Shown here: in pieces, positions 12,722-20,843 of the stretch
How positions within the stretch are numbered: position 1 is the stretch's first letter
How the letters are laid out: every line of letters starts with the position of its first letter
Assembly: GCF_029910215.1 (NCBI RefSeq)
Contig: NZ_CP110396.1
Span: 310,001-374,000 of the forward strand
Length of the DNA stretch: 64,000 nt
Direction of reading: 5' to 3'
DNA from: Paraburkholderia sp. D15
GTDB taxonomy: Bacteria > Pseudomonadota > Gammaproteobacteria > Burkholderiales > Burkholderiaceae
Made by a program: the position numbers and the translations under genes
The notes under the pieces: model-generated
What the model was told of the DNA's origin: nothing
What the model saw: only the letters and a program-made list of their open reading frames with translations
The model's database searches: none

Positions 12722-15219
12722 GCGCTCCGGATTACACCGCCTTCCTGCGGCAGAAGATCAAGATGGCCAACTTCGCGGGTTTCCGCGTCGAATTGACCGC
12801 ACTCCACGAGTGCCTGTACTCGCACCAACGCGACATCGTCCAGTGGGCAGTGCTCGGCGGCAACCGCGCGATTTTCGCGAAGTTCGGGCTCGGCAAATCC
12901 GTGATGCAGTGCGAGTGGTTACGACAGATCATCGCGGCGGGCGGCGGCATCGGTCTCATCGTCTGCCCGCTCGGCGTGCGCCAGGAACTCATCCGCGACG
13001 CACTGATGCTCGGCATGGAACTCCGGTTTATCCGGAGCGCCGCCGAGATCGTCGACGGTCACGTCTTCTACCTCACGAATTACGAGACGATCCGCGAGGG
13101 GAAGCTCGACCCTGCGCTGTTCACTGCGGTCAGTCTCGATGAAGCCAGCGTGTTGCGCAGCTTCGGCAGCAAGACGTATCAGGAATTTCTACCGCTCTTC
13201 GAGGCAGTGAGATTCAAGTTGGTCAACACGGCCACGCCGAGCCCGAACCGTTTCAAGGAACTGATTCACTACGCCGGCTTCCTCGGCGTAATGGACACAG
13301 GTCAGGCGCTCACGCGCTTCTTCCAGCGCGACAGCGAGAAAGCCGGGAACCTGACGCTCTATCCGCACAAGGAACAGGAGTTCTGGCTGTGGGTGTCGAG
13401 CTGGGCCGTGTTCATCCAGTTCCCCAGCGATCTCGGCTATAGCGACGAAGGCTACGACCTGCCCGAGTTGGACGTTCGCTATCACGAAGTGCCCACCGAT
13501 TATGCGAAAGCCGGCGCGGACCGCGACGGCCAGACACTGATGTTTCAGGACCCGGCGCTTGGCCTGAGCGCCGCCGCCGCAGAGAAGCGCGATAGCTTGC
13601 CCGCGCGCGTGGCGAAAGTGGGCGAGATCGTCGCTGCAGATCCGGACGACCACTTCATCATCTGGCACGACCTCGAATCCGAACGCCACGGCATCCAGGC
13701 AGCGGTGCCCGACGTGACGAGCGTGTGGGGCACTCAGGACCTCGACGAGCGCGAACAGCGCATCGTGGATTTCGGGAACGGCAAATACCGCCGTCTTTCG
13801 ACGAAGCCGGTGATCGCAGGAAGCGGCTGCAACTTCCAGCGCTTCTGCCACCGTGCAATTTTCGCCGGCATCGGCTTCAAGTTTAACGACTTCATCCAGG
13901 CCATCCACCGGATTCAGCGATTCCAGCAGAAGCATCGCGTTCGCATCGACGTCGTGTACAGCGAAGCCGAGCGCGAAGTACTTCGCACGCTTCAGCAGAA
14001 GTGGGTGCAGCACGACGAAATGGTGCAGAAGATGACCGAAATCATTCGAAAATACGGCCTGAATCAGTTGGCCATGCAGGAAACCCTCGCCCGCTCAATC
14101 GGCGTGGAACGCATCGAGGTGTCAAGCAGCCGCTTCACGGTCGCTAACAACGACTGCGTCGAAGAGGCGAAGCTGCAGCCGGAGAATCACGTCGACCTGA
14201 TCGTTACATCGATCCCGTTCGCGAATCACTACGAGTACTCGCCGAGCTACAACGACTTCGGCCACACCGACGACAACGCTCACTTCTGGGCGCAGATGGA
14301 TTTTCTGACGCCCCAGTTGCTGCGCATCCTGAAGCCGGGTCGCATCTACGCATGCCACGTGAAAGACCGGATTCAGTTCGGCAACGTGACGGGCGCCGGC
14401 ATTCCCACCGTCAGCCCGTTTCATGCCGAAGCACTCTTCCACGGCATCAAACACGGTTTCGACTACTGCGGAATGATCACCGTCAACACCGACGTCGTCC
14501 GCGAGAACAATCAGACCTATCGCCTCTCGTACAGCGAAATGTGCAAGGACGGCTCGAAGATGGGCGTCGGCTCTCCGGAATACATCCTCCTGTTTCATAA
14601 GCCGCAGACCGACCGCTCGAAGGGCTACGCCGACGTGCCGGTACGCAAGAGCAAAGACGATTACAGCCTCGCGCGCTGGCAGATCGACGCGCACGCATTC
14701 TGGCGATCGAGCGGCAACCGGCTGATCACTGCGGACGAACTGGCCGCTCTCGGACCGGACCGGCTGGCGAGTCTTTTCACGAAGTACTCGCTTGAAAACA
14801 TCTACGACTATGAATTTCACGTCCGGATCGGCGAGGAACTGCAAGCCGACGGGCATCTGCCGACGAAATTCATGAGCCTGTCACCCGGCTCCCACCATCC
14901 GGACATCTGGCACGACGTCACACGCATGCTGACGCTGAATGGCGATCAGGCGAAGCGCGCCGTCGAGAAGCACGTGTGCCCGCTGCAGTTCGACATCGTC
15001 GACCGGCTCATCGACCGGTACAGCAACCGAGACGAGCTCGTGTACGACCCGTTCTGCGGCCTCGGTACCGTTCCCTACCGCGCGATCCTCAAAGGGCGCC
15101 GCGGTGGTGGCTCGGAACTCAACTCGACCTACTTCATGGACCAGGTCCATTACCTGAGATCAGCCGAGCGCGAGTTTTCCATGCCGTCGCTATTCGACGG
15201 AATTGAAATCACCGCATAA
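12718..15219 (+). CDS. Helicase-DNA methyltransferase fusion protein
   Basis: An 833-residue two-part protein. The N-terminal half is an SNF2/SF2-like helicase: a Walker A-type KFGLGKS (about 55-61), a DEAS box at about 141-144 in place of DEAH, and a motif VI-like QAIHRIQR (about 400). The C-terminal half is an amino-methyltransferase with the motif order IV before I (beta class): catalytic motif TSIPF (about 496-500, usually TSPPY) and the AdoMet-binding DPFCGLGT (about 777-784). It would methylate phage or host DNA, coupling movement on DNA to modification. The ATG at 12718 has GAGGT upstream and overlaps the previous stop. The Ile in TSIPF is atypical. Confidence 0.82.
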   Translation: MSAPDYTAFLRQKIKMANFAGFRVELTALHECLYSHQRDIVQWAVLGGNRAIFAKFGLGKSVMQCEWLRQIIAAGGGIGLIVCPLGVRQELIRDALMLGMELRFIRSAAEIVDGHVFYLTNYETIREGKLDPALFTAVSLDEASVLRSFGSKTYQEFLPLFEAVRFKLVNTATPSPNRFKELIHYAGFLGVMDTGQALTRFFQRDSEKAGNLTLYPHKEQEFWLWVSSWAVFIQFPSDLGYSDEGYDLPELDVRYHEVPTDYAKAGADRDGQTLMFQDPALGLSAAAAEKRDSLPARVAKVGEIVAADPDDHFIIWHDLESERHGIQAAVPDVTSVWGTQDLDEREQRIVDFGNGKYRRLSTKPVIAGSGCNFQRFCHRAIFAGIGFKFNDFIQAIHRIQRFQQKHRVRIDVVYSEAEREVLRTLQQKWVQHDEMVQKMTEIIRKYGLNQLAMQETLARSIGVERIEVSSSRFTVANNDCVEEAKLQPENHVDLIVTSIPFANHYEYSPSYNDFGHTDDNAHFWAQMDFLTPQLLRILKPGRIYACHVKDRIQFGNVTGAGIPTVSPFHAEALFHGIKHGFDYCGMITVNTDVVRENNQTYRLSYSEMCKDGSKMGVGSPEYILLFHKPQTDRSKGYADVPVRKSKDDYSLARWQIDAHAFWRSSGNRLITADELAALGPDRLASLFTKYSLENIYDYEFHVRIGEELQADGHLPTKFMSLSPGSHHPDIWHDVTRMLTLNGDQAKRAVEKHVCPLQFDIVDRLIDRYSNRDELVYDPFCGLGTVPYRAILKGRRGGGSELNSTYFMDQVHYLRSAEREFSMPSLFDGIEITA

Positions 15220-15234
15220 GGCTTGGAAAACCAA

Positions 15235-15260
15235 TAACCCACGGGTAACCCATGGGTTTT
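15235..15260. repeat. Inverted iteron copy upstream of the replication gene
   Basis: Two abutting CCCAYGGGT-type elements (TAACCCACGGGTAACC, then CATGGGTTTT) just before the replication protein start. The block is nearly the reverse complement of the iteron block at 15621-15650 inside that gene, suggesting paired binding sites for the initiator. Confidence 0.55.
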
Positions 15261-15271
15261 AAGGCAAGAAT

Positions 15272-16096
15272 GTGATCGTTGATCCTGATTTTGTTGATCA
15301 CTGGAGAACGCGGATGCTCGTCGGCCTACTCGGTCAGGACGAGATGGCACCCATTTACGTGCTTCGCCTGTGGGCGCATTGCCAGAACCGGCGAAAGTGG
15401 GTCTTTGACCTGCCGGCCGCAGGACTTCAGGGTATTTGCCACCATTCCGGCGACCCTCAGGCGTTCGAGTCCGCAATGGAGCAAAGCGGATTCACAAAAC
15501 GAGCTGGCGGTGAAATCGAAGTTGTCGGGTGGGCAGAGTACAACGCCGCCCTGATAGCGGCCTGGAGTAACGGCAGCAAGGGTGGACGCCCGCGCAAGCT
15601 CAACAATGAGGATTCCTCTAAAACCCATGGGTTTCCCACGGGTAACCCACCGGTAACCCATGGGGTAACCGATAAGAGTAGAGAAGATAAGAGTAGAGAA
15701 GATACGTCAGTGGTAAACCGAGGTGAGAGCAACGCAAGTGCGTCTCCCAATCCTCCCGCTGCGCGGTCGGATCGCTCTCGCGCCACTCGGTTGCCCACGG
15801 ACTGGGCACTCCCGAAGAAATGGGGCGAATGGGCGCTCAATGAGCGACCGGACTGGAATGCGGACATGGTCCGCAAGGTCGCGGATCAATTCCGCGATCA
15901 CTGGCTTGCAGAAGGCGGAGCGAAGGCGCGCAAAGCCGACTGGGAAGCAACCTGGCGCAACTGGGTTCGTCGCGAGAAGTCCCTCAGCGGGGCGGCGAAT
16001 GCCAAGACTGGTGCGACGCCAATAAACCGACAGGAAGCCCTTGAGGCTCGAAATCAACAGGTCGCCCAACGGTGGGCAAACGGAGGTCGATCATGA
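15272..16096 (+). CDS. Phage replication initiator-like protein (O/DnaT-like)
   Basis: A 274-residue protein. The N-terminal 100 residues look like a winged-helix domain of phage replication proteins (VDHWRTRMLVGLLG.., YVLRLWAHCQNRR). The middle (about 115-170) is low-complexity and coded by iteron DNA and a tandem 15-bp repeat, giving the SREDKSRED peptide. The C-terminal part (about 180-260) has a DnaT-like pattern (DWALPKKWGEWALNERPDW, WRNWVRRE). As in lambda O, the origin seems to sit inside the gene. The start is a GTG at 15272. It probably loads the host helicase at the phage origin. Confidence 0.68.
   Translation: MIVDPDFVDHWRTRMLVGLLGQDEMAPIYVLRLWAHCQNRRKWVFDLPAAGLQGICHHSGDPQAFESAMEQSGFTKRAGGEIEVVGWAEYNAALIAAWSNGSKGGRPRKLNNEDSSKTHGFPTGNPPVTHGVTDKSREDKSREDTSVVNRGESNASASPNPPAARSDRSRATRLPTDWALPKKWGEWALNERPDWNADMVRKVADQFRDHWLAEGGAKARKADWEATWRNWVRREKSLSGAANAKTGATPINRQEALEARNQQVAQRWANGGRS
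15621..15702. other. Candidate phage replication origin (iterons plus purine-rich repeats)
   Basis: Within the replication gene, three or four CCCAYSGGT elements repeat about every 10-11 bp (15621-15670), each partly palindromic. They are followed by two tandem copies of GATAAGAGTAGAGAA (15671-15700) and a further GAT. Iterons followed by an easily melted segment within the initiator gene is the lambda ori layout. Confidence 0.6.
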
Positions 16097-16740
16097 TCGA
16101 AGAGGATCGCTCGGATTTCGGCACGCTCATGAGCGGCGTGTACGGGTTTTACGGAAAAGATGCGTCGGATTTCGCCCTCGATGTGTGGTGGCAGGCGATG
16201 TCCCCGTACGACTTCCCCGCCGTGAAGGAAGCTCTGAACAGGCACTGCGTGAACCCGGATTCAGGGCAGTTTCTTCCGAAACCGGCCGACGTCGTGAAGA
16301 TGCTCGCCGGATCCACCCAAGATGCGGCGCTGGTTGCCTGGTCGAAAGTGGATCGCGCGGTGCGCGAGGTCGGAACCTACCGCAGCGTGGTGTTCGACGA
16401 CGCTCTGATTCACCGGGTTGTGACCGACATGGGTGGCTGGGTAATGGTCGGTGGGAAAGGCGACGACGAATGGCCATTCGTGCGCAACGAGTTCGTCAAC
16501 CGCTACCGCGGATACCGCATGCGCACCGAGGTTCCCGAATACCTGCCAGTGCTGATCGGTGTCTCCGAAGCCTCGAACCAACGGCACGGATTCCGCTCGG
16601 AGGGACCGATGCTGATTGGCGATTCTGAGGCGGCAAAGGCGGTCCTTGCCGGCGGCGGCGACAAACCGCTGATCGGTGTCACGCATCTGGACTCATCTTC
16701 GACAGCGCTGCTGATCGCGGCTGTTAGGGGGCATGCATGA
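16093..16740 (+). CDS. Phage hypothetical protein of the replication operon
   Basis: A 215-residue protein, start MIEEDRSDFGTLMSGVYGFYGK. The N-terminal half (residues 1-75) has a helical pattern like small phage proteins that partner DnaT-like initiators (ALDVWWQAM, ALNRHCVNPDSGQFLPKPADVVK). The remainder is mixed. GGAGG lies 6 bp before the ATG, which overlaps the previous stop. A replication-related role is inferred from position and the similarity of the N-terminal half to phage DUF6475-type proteins. Confidence 0.58.
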   Translation: MIEEDRSDFGTLMSGVYGFYGKDASDFALDVWWQAMSPYDFPAVKEALNRHCVNPDSGQFLPKPADVVKMLAGSTQDAALVAWSKVDRAVREVGTYRSVVFDDALIHRVVTDMGGWVMVGGKGDDEWPFVRNEFVNRYRGYRMRTEVPEYLPVLIGVSEASNQRHGFRSEGPMLIGDSEAAKAVLAGGGDKPLIGVTHLDSSSTALLIAAVRGHA

Positions 16741-17198
16741 AACAGATCGTGTTTTCGGTTCCTGGTACGCCAGTCGCCAAGGGTCGCGCGAAATCGAGTT
16801 CCCGCATCGACGTCGGCCAGAACGGTCAGCAGCGCGTCTTCACGCGCCATTACACGCCCGAGACCACCGTTAAGTACGAGAACCTGGTGCGGCTCGCCGC
16901 TCAGGAGGCGATGCGCGGCGCCGAACCGTTCGACAGGCCGGTCGAACTGACGGTCGCGATCTACCTGCCAATTCCGCAGAGCTGGTCGAAGAAGAAACAG
17001 GAGAAGGCGCGGACCGGCTTGATCGGAGCGACGAAAAAGCCGGACGCGGACAACGTTCTGAAGGCATTGAAAGATGGGATGAACGGCGTGGTCTACGTCG
17101 ACGACGCGCGTATCACCGACGTGCTGCTGAAGAAGCGATACGCGCTCTCGCCGCGCGTCGACGTGGTGGCGCGCCAACTTGAACAGGAGGCAGCGTGA
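16737..17198 (+). CDS. rusA: RusA-family Holliday junction resolvase
   Basis: A 153-residue protein. The family core KPDADNVLKALKDGMNG..YVDDARI (about 101-126) carries the acidic residues that bind the catalytic metal (Asp103, Asp105, Asp122/123), and the basic N-terminus (PVAKGRAK) fits DNA binding. RusA dimers cut four-way junctions. In this phage it would resolve the junctions made by the RecT/exonuclease system. The start overlaps the previous stop by 4 bp. Confidence 0.88.
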   Translation: MKQIVFSVPGTPVAKGRAKSSSRIDVGQNGQQRVFTRHYTPETTVKYENLVRLAAQEAMRGAEPFDRPVELTVAIYLPIPQSWSKKKQEKARTGLIGATKKPDADNVLKALKDGMNGVVYVDDARITDVLLKKRYALSPRVDVVARQLEQEAA

Positions 17199-17758
17199 GC
17201 AAACCGTGGACAACGAAGGAAGAGGCGAACGTGCGCGCCGTGCATGCGAGTGGCATGCCGTACGCTCAGATGATGCATCTCTGGCCTGATCGAACGCCGC
17301 AGGCTGTTAGCTGTCACGCAAGCGAAATGGGACTTGGCCAGCGCCCTGTGCCGCTTCGGCGCGACTTTTCGCATCTTCTCCCGCTCGTACTCGCGGAACT
17401 GGAGAAGAAACCCGCGCGCGCGTACGACGTTGCGGATCGGGTGGGCGCGTGCCGCGAATGGATTGGCCGCCTCCTGCGCAGCAACCTCGAATCCGACGAT
17501 CCGAAGGTCCAGGTTGTGCGGTGGACGCGATCCGGAAATGTTGGTCCGTGGAGCGAGGTCTGGGCTCTGGGTGCTGGTGAAATCGTTGCGAAACCAGTGC
17601 CGCTCTCGCGAGTCCAGCGCAAACAACTCACGAGGATGGCCGAGAACGCCGCGCAAGCAAGTCCGTTCGCTGTGGCTGCGGGCCTCGCGACCGTGCCGGT
17701 CGATCGCCGGGGGCGCGTCGTGCGCAACCTGCTGGATGACGACCGGGCGGCCGCATGA
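17195..17758 (+). CDS. Myb/SANT-like N-terminal DNA-binding protein, hypothetical
   Basis: A 187-residue protein starting with GTG in a GTGA overlap. Residues 1-50 (KPWTTKEEANVRAVHASGMPYAQMMHLWPDRTPQAV) resemble a SANT/Myb or HTH module; a second winged-helix-like segment may follow (AYDVADRVGACREWIGRLL, about 75-93). The C-terminal part is Ala/Arg-rich. A regulatory role is an inference; the exact family is not recognised. Confidence 0.55.
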   Translation: MSKPWTTKEEANVRAVHASGMPYAQMMHLWPDRTPQAVSCHASEMGLGQRPVPLRRDFSHLLPLVLAELEKKPARAYDVADRVGACREWIGRLLRSNLESDDPKVQVVRWTRSGNVGPWSEVWALGAGEIVAKPVPLSRVQRKQLTRMAENAAQASPFAVAAGLATVPVDRRGRVVRNLLDDDRAAA

Positions 17759-17919
17759 ACTCCCACGATCCCATCATTCGCGACCAGGCCAAGGTCATCC
17801 GTGAGCAGGCCGAGCAGAAGCCTGCGCCGCGTAAGGAAACGCCGCGGGAGGGCCGCTACCGCGTCGAGCGCGAGCGCGCCGCGGCTGACCTGAAGCGCAA
17901 TCCGCACAAGGGGTACTGA
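17755..17919 (+). CDS. Small highly charged hypothetical protein (54 aa)
   Basis: A 54-residue protein rich in Arg, Lys and Glu (start MNSHDPIIRDQAKVIREQ), probably one long helix. It overlaps the stop of the preceding gene (ATGA), which supports translation. No family is recognised. Confidence 0.5.
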   Translation: MNSHDPIIRDQAKVIREQAEQKPAPRKETPREGRYRVERERAAADLKRNPHKGY

Positions 17920-17922
17920 ATC

Positions 17923-18387
17923 GTGAACGTGCAAATCGGCAACTGGTTCATTGCGCGCGTCACGCGGCGGCGTCCGGACTTCATCATCGGCGGTGCGGAT
18001 GCCCCTTATTTGCGCCGCTGGTGGACGATCCCACGCAATCGCTTTCTGAACGCGTACCTGCACCACTTCCTGCGGTCGGACGACGATCGGGCGCGCCACA
18101 CGCATCCGTGGTTGTGGAAGTTGAGCATCCTGTTGCGCGGCCGGTACCGAGAGTGGTACAGCGACGGCCCGCACGATTTTGTCGACCGCGAGGCTGGCAC
18201 CATCAAGTTCCGCTGGGGCGCGGCCGCGCATCGTATCGAACTGATCGATGGCCCCTGCTGGACGCTCTTCCTCACGGGGCCGCGCGTGCGCGAATGGGGC
18301 TTTCTCTGCCCCAGCCGGTTCGTTCACTGGCGCGAGTTCACTGCGCCGACCGACGCCGGCGAGATCGGTTCAGGATGCGGCGAATGA
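17923..18387 (+). CDS. Cupin-like phage protein, hypothetical
   Basis: A 154-residue beta-rich protein starting with GTG. The order ARHTHPWLWKLSILLRGRYREW, an ..AAHRIELI segment, and CWTLFLTGPR..EWGF fits a cupin barrel with His residues for metal binding, as in phage proteins annotated as cupin-like. No substrate can be named. The next gene overlaps its stop (ATGA). Confidence 0.58.
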   Translation: MNVQIGNWFIARVTRRRPDFIIGGADAPYLRRWWTIPRNRFLNAYLHHFLRSDDDRARHTHPWLWKLSILLRGRYREWYSDGPHDFVDREAGTIKFRWGAAAHRIELIDGPCWTLFLTGPRVREWGFLCPSRFVHWREFTAPTDAGEIGSGCGE

Positions 18388-18905
18388 GCGAAATCACGTT
18401 GGTGAAACGCAGCGACCTGCAACTCAGCGACGAGCAGCGCGCCACGCTGCGCCTTGCTCTCTTCGAGATGATCGACGGGCTGGCCGAGTCCGACCAGAAG
18501 TCTTGGCGTCGGTTCTGGAACTGGATCACGCGCGCCGGTGTCGGCGAGATGTTCAGCATTGAGACGTGGACGGCGCGGCATGGGGGCTTTCACCGCCGAC
18601 ACATGAAAATCGAAGTGGCTGTCTTCAAGTGTCAGGAGCGGATCCGGTCGTTCGAGCAATTTCGGACCTGGCTGAAGATTGGTGCCGGTTTCGTCGACTG
18701 GATGGCCGGCCCTCGCGGCGGGGTCGTGCCGGTGCCGCGATCGATCAGCTATCGAAAGTGCGACGAGGACACGATGCGCCAGTTCCACGACGACGCGATC
18801 GCATTTCTGCGCAGTGAGCACGCGACGCGCTATCTCTGGCCGCACCTCGACGCCGAGGGTGGCGAACGAATGATCGAGGCGATCTTCGCGGAGTTCGACG
18901 AATGA
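18384..18905 (+). CDS. DUF1367-like phage protein
   Basis: A 173-residue protein. The opening EITLVKRSDLQL and the later VPVPRSISYRKCDEDTMRQFHDDAIAFL match the pattern of DUF1367 phage proteins, which lie in the nin-type regions of lambdoid phages. The biochemical role is not established. The start at 18384 overlaps the previous stop; an in-frame ATG 9 bp earlier is possible. Confidence 0.65.
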   Translation: MSEITLVKRSDLQLSDEQRATLRLALFEMIDGLAESDQKSWRRFWNWITRAGVGEMFSIETWTARHGGFHRRHMKIEVAVFKCQERIRSFEQFRTWLKIGAGFVDWMAGPRGGVVPVPRSISYRKCDEDTMRQFHDDAIAFLRSEHATRYLWPHLDAEGGERMIEAIFAEFDE

Positions 18906-19240
18906 CCGCGCGCCTCGTGTTCCCGAAAACCCTCACCTACCGCAATCAGAAGATCCGCGACTCGGCGCGCGACGAAGACTGCCTTGTCCGCCTACCAGGC
19001 GCGTGCCTGTGCGATCCGGCCGCGACGATCTGGAGTCACTACCGTGGCGCCGCCGGCGGCAAAGGTGGCGCGTTGAAGGCGGACGACCTTTGCGGCGCGT
19101 ACGCGTGTACGGCATGCGATGCGGTGTACGACGGCCAGCGCCCGCCGCCGCGCGGCATGACCTACGCCGAAGTCGTTGTCGCGTGGCACGAGGGGCACAT
19201 CCGTTCAATCGTCAGGTTGCACGCCAAAGGAGTCATATGA
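18902..19240 (+). CDS. DUF1364/YbcO-like nuclease
   Basis: A 112-residue protein. The pattern NQKIRDSARDEDCLVRLPGAC..IWSHYRG..G.G.KADDLCGAYACTACD matches the DUF1364 family, whose E. coli DLP12 member YbcO is a structural relative of HNH endonucleases. Paired cysteines (about residues 27-37 and 69-72) bind zinc and the SHYR His is the likely catalytic residue. It is a usual neighbour of RusA and DUF1367 genes in phages, as here. Confidence 0.78.
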   Translation: MTARLVFPKTLTYRNQKIRDSARDEDCLVRLPGACLCDPAATIWSHYRGAAGGKGGALKADDLCGAYACTACDAVYDGQRPPPRGMTYAEVVVAWHEGHIRSIVRLHAKGVI

Positions 19241-19449
19241 ACCAGGATACGAACCGCGAAGATCGCGTCGAGCACACACAGCCTGCCGATGATGGCGTCG
19301 CCGCTTTCTCCTTCGATGTGATGGCCGCATTGATCGATCGTCAATGTGCAGCGACATTCGCCGTTACGCCTCGGATGCAGGGCAGAAGCATTTGCGGAAG
19401 TTGCGGCGCAGCGACCGATCCCTACGGCAACCTTCCTTGCGGGCACTGA
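19237..19449 (+). CDS. Small C-terminal zinc-finger-like protein (70 aa)
   Basis: A 70-residue protein. The C-terminus CGSCGAATDPYGNLPCGH has three Cys and one His in a zinc-binding layout. The N-terminal part is acidic and polar. The start overlaps the stop of the DUF1364 gene. No named family is recognised. Confidence 0.5.
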   Translation: MNQDTNREDRVEHTQPADDGVAAFSFDVMAALIDRQCAATFAVTPRMQGRSICGSCGAATDPYGNLPCGH

Positions 19450-19450
19450 C

Positions 19451-19822
19451 ATGCTGAACTGGCTGAAGTGGAAGATCGCCGGCCGCGAGCTCGCTGAACT
19501 TGAACGGTGGCGTTTCGAGTGTGCGCAAGCGCGGCGGTGGCTCGTCGGGTTTCCGGAGACTTCCGTTGCTCTCGACTGGCTTTCCAAGGTCGCTGAAGGG
19601 AAACCTGCCGGCAGGCTAGAGCATGTCCGCAGCAAGATGGACTGCCTGCGCGCGACCGATATAACAAGGAGCGCGGCAAGCCCGATTTGGGCACCCCTGC
19701 GTATGAAGGCGGTTGCCACCCAGCAGCCGGTTCTGGAGCCGACGTTCTACGACGTCGGCATCGCGACGGAACGCGGCATCGAATACCGATTCCTCGGCGT
19801 CACGGGAGAGGAAGACGCTTGA
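19451..19822 (+). CDS. Hypothetical protein (123 aa)
   Basis: A 123-residue protein, start MLNWLKWKIAGRELAELERW. The N-terminal amphipathic helix and following Arg-rich helix suggest DNA or membrane-surface contact, and the C-terminus is acidic. It starts 1 bp after the previous stop. The family is not recognised; support is operon context and coding pattern. Confidence 0.5.
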   Translation: MLNWLKWKIAGRELAELERWRFECAQARRWLVGFPETSVALDWLSKVAEGKPAGRLEHVRSKMDCLRATDITRSAASPIWAPLRMKAVATQQPVLEPTFYDVGIATERGIEYRFLGVTGEEDA

Positions 19823-20061
19823 GCAAGAACTGGCCATCTGCCGACGATCCTGTGATCGTCCTGCAGCGCAAGCAGCGCGCGTGCTGCCACGGTTGCCGGT
19901 TTGTCGAACAGGACCGCACGCCAGGATTCGAGAAGTTCACCTGCAGGAAGGGCATGCGCAAGGCAGTAGGTGATCTGTACGACACCGAGCGGTGCCCGAA
20001 GTACTCCGTAATTGAAGTCGCCACTCCGGTGGCAAAGCAGCGCAAAGCGCCCGCCCACTAA
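19819..20061 (+). CDS. Small cysteine-rich hypothetical protein (80 aa)
   Basis: A frame open from 19687 but best started at the TTG at 19819, which overlaps the preceding stop and follows a GGAGAGG site. The 80-residue product has Cys at CCHGC, FTCRKG and RCPKY, suggesting one zinc site. A basic C-terminal tail follows. Confidence 0.5.
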   Translation: MSKNWPSADDPVIVLQRKQRACCHGCRFVEQDRTPGFEKFTCRKGMRKAVGDLYDTERCPKYSVIEVATPVAKQRKAPAH

Positions 20062-20073
20062 AGCGAGAACCAT

Positions 20074-20739
20074 ATGGACGCAATTTTCGAAAGCACGCAG
20101 CAAGCACTACACGTCGGCTTTTTGGTGGTCTCGCTTCCGCCGCGCCAGAAGAACACGTTTCGGCTCGCGCTGATCCAGATCCTCGAATCGATCGGCACAC
20201 TCAGCCGGCGACAGGCCGAGTTTCTTGACTATCTGCACGGGTCTCGGTCCGGCATGATCGACTTCGACGGGTTGACGGGCGACGAGATCCGCGCCCAGTG
20301 CGCGATGGTGGTTGCCGCGGCGCGCGACCAGTTGCCGCCACCCGAGCGGTACGCAACCTGGATCAGGTACGCGCGCGGCATCCCTGCGCGGCCGAAGTCC
20401 GCCGACTTCGCGGCCGACCCCGGCATCCCGCCGTCAATGGAATGGAAGCGCGGCGTGTTCGGCATGGCGGCCTATCTGCGCCCCACTCTGAACATTTCGA
20501 ACCGCGACGCGATCATGGCGCTGATCGCGGCGCACGCCTTCCCGCACCAGCGCGAGCGTGACTTCTCCTACGCCAGCATCTCGAAGGACTGCAGCATCCC
20601 GGTGCGCACCTTGGAGCGCGCGGCGTTCACGATTCGCAAGCGAATGCGCGGGCTGGAAGATCAGGCCGTGCAACGGTTGAAGCCGCTGTTTCAGCGAGAC
20701 GGCTTGGTGGAGATCGAAGAACCTGAATTGATATCGTAA
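20074..20739 (+). CDS. Last gene of right early operon, possible late regulator
   Basis: A 221-residue protein, mostly helical. The C-terminal third (SYASISKDCSIPVRTLERAAFTIRKRMRGLEDQ) looks like a helix-turn-helix or sigma-like region. It ends the rightward early operon just before a terminator, the place of the Q late antiterminator in lambdoid phages. Direct Q similarity is not visible, so the role is proposed from position and the putative C-terminal DNA-binding segment only. Confidence 0.5.
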   Translation: MDAIFESTQQALHVGFLVVSLPPRQKNTFRLALIQILESIGTLSRRQAEFLDYLHGSRSGMIDFDGLTGDEIRAQCAMVVAAARDQLPPPERYATWIRYARGIPARPKSADFAADPGIPPSMEWKRGVFGMAAYLRPTLNISNRDAIMALIAAHAFPHQRERDFSYASISKDCSIPVRTLERAAFTIRKRMRGLEDQAVQRLKPLFQRDGLVEIEEPELIS

Positions 20740-20803
20740 ATAGTGCTTGCGAAGTTGGCGGATTAGGTTCAGAATTTCGCCAGATTCGAAAAGTGTCACC
20801 AAG

Positions 20804-20837
20804 AAAGCCCTGCCCGGTTCGCCGCGCGGGGCTTTTG
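20804..20837 (+). terminator. Terminator after the right early operon
   Basis: The sequence AAGCCCTGC..GCGCGGGGCTTTT can fold into a stem with a small internal mismatch, followed by T-rich sequence. It separates the early rightward operon from the leftward gene ending at 20844. Confidence 0.6.
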
Positions 20838-20843
20838 CGTTTT

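Noticed and set aside
15621..15700. Repeat array considered as CRISPR
   Set aside because: Repeats are short, partly palindromic, directly adjacent and within a coding frame, with no spacers; an origin is a better explanation.
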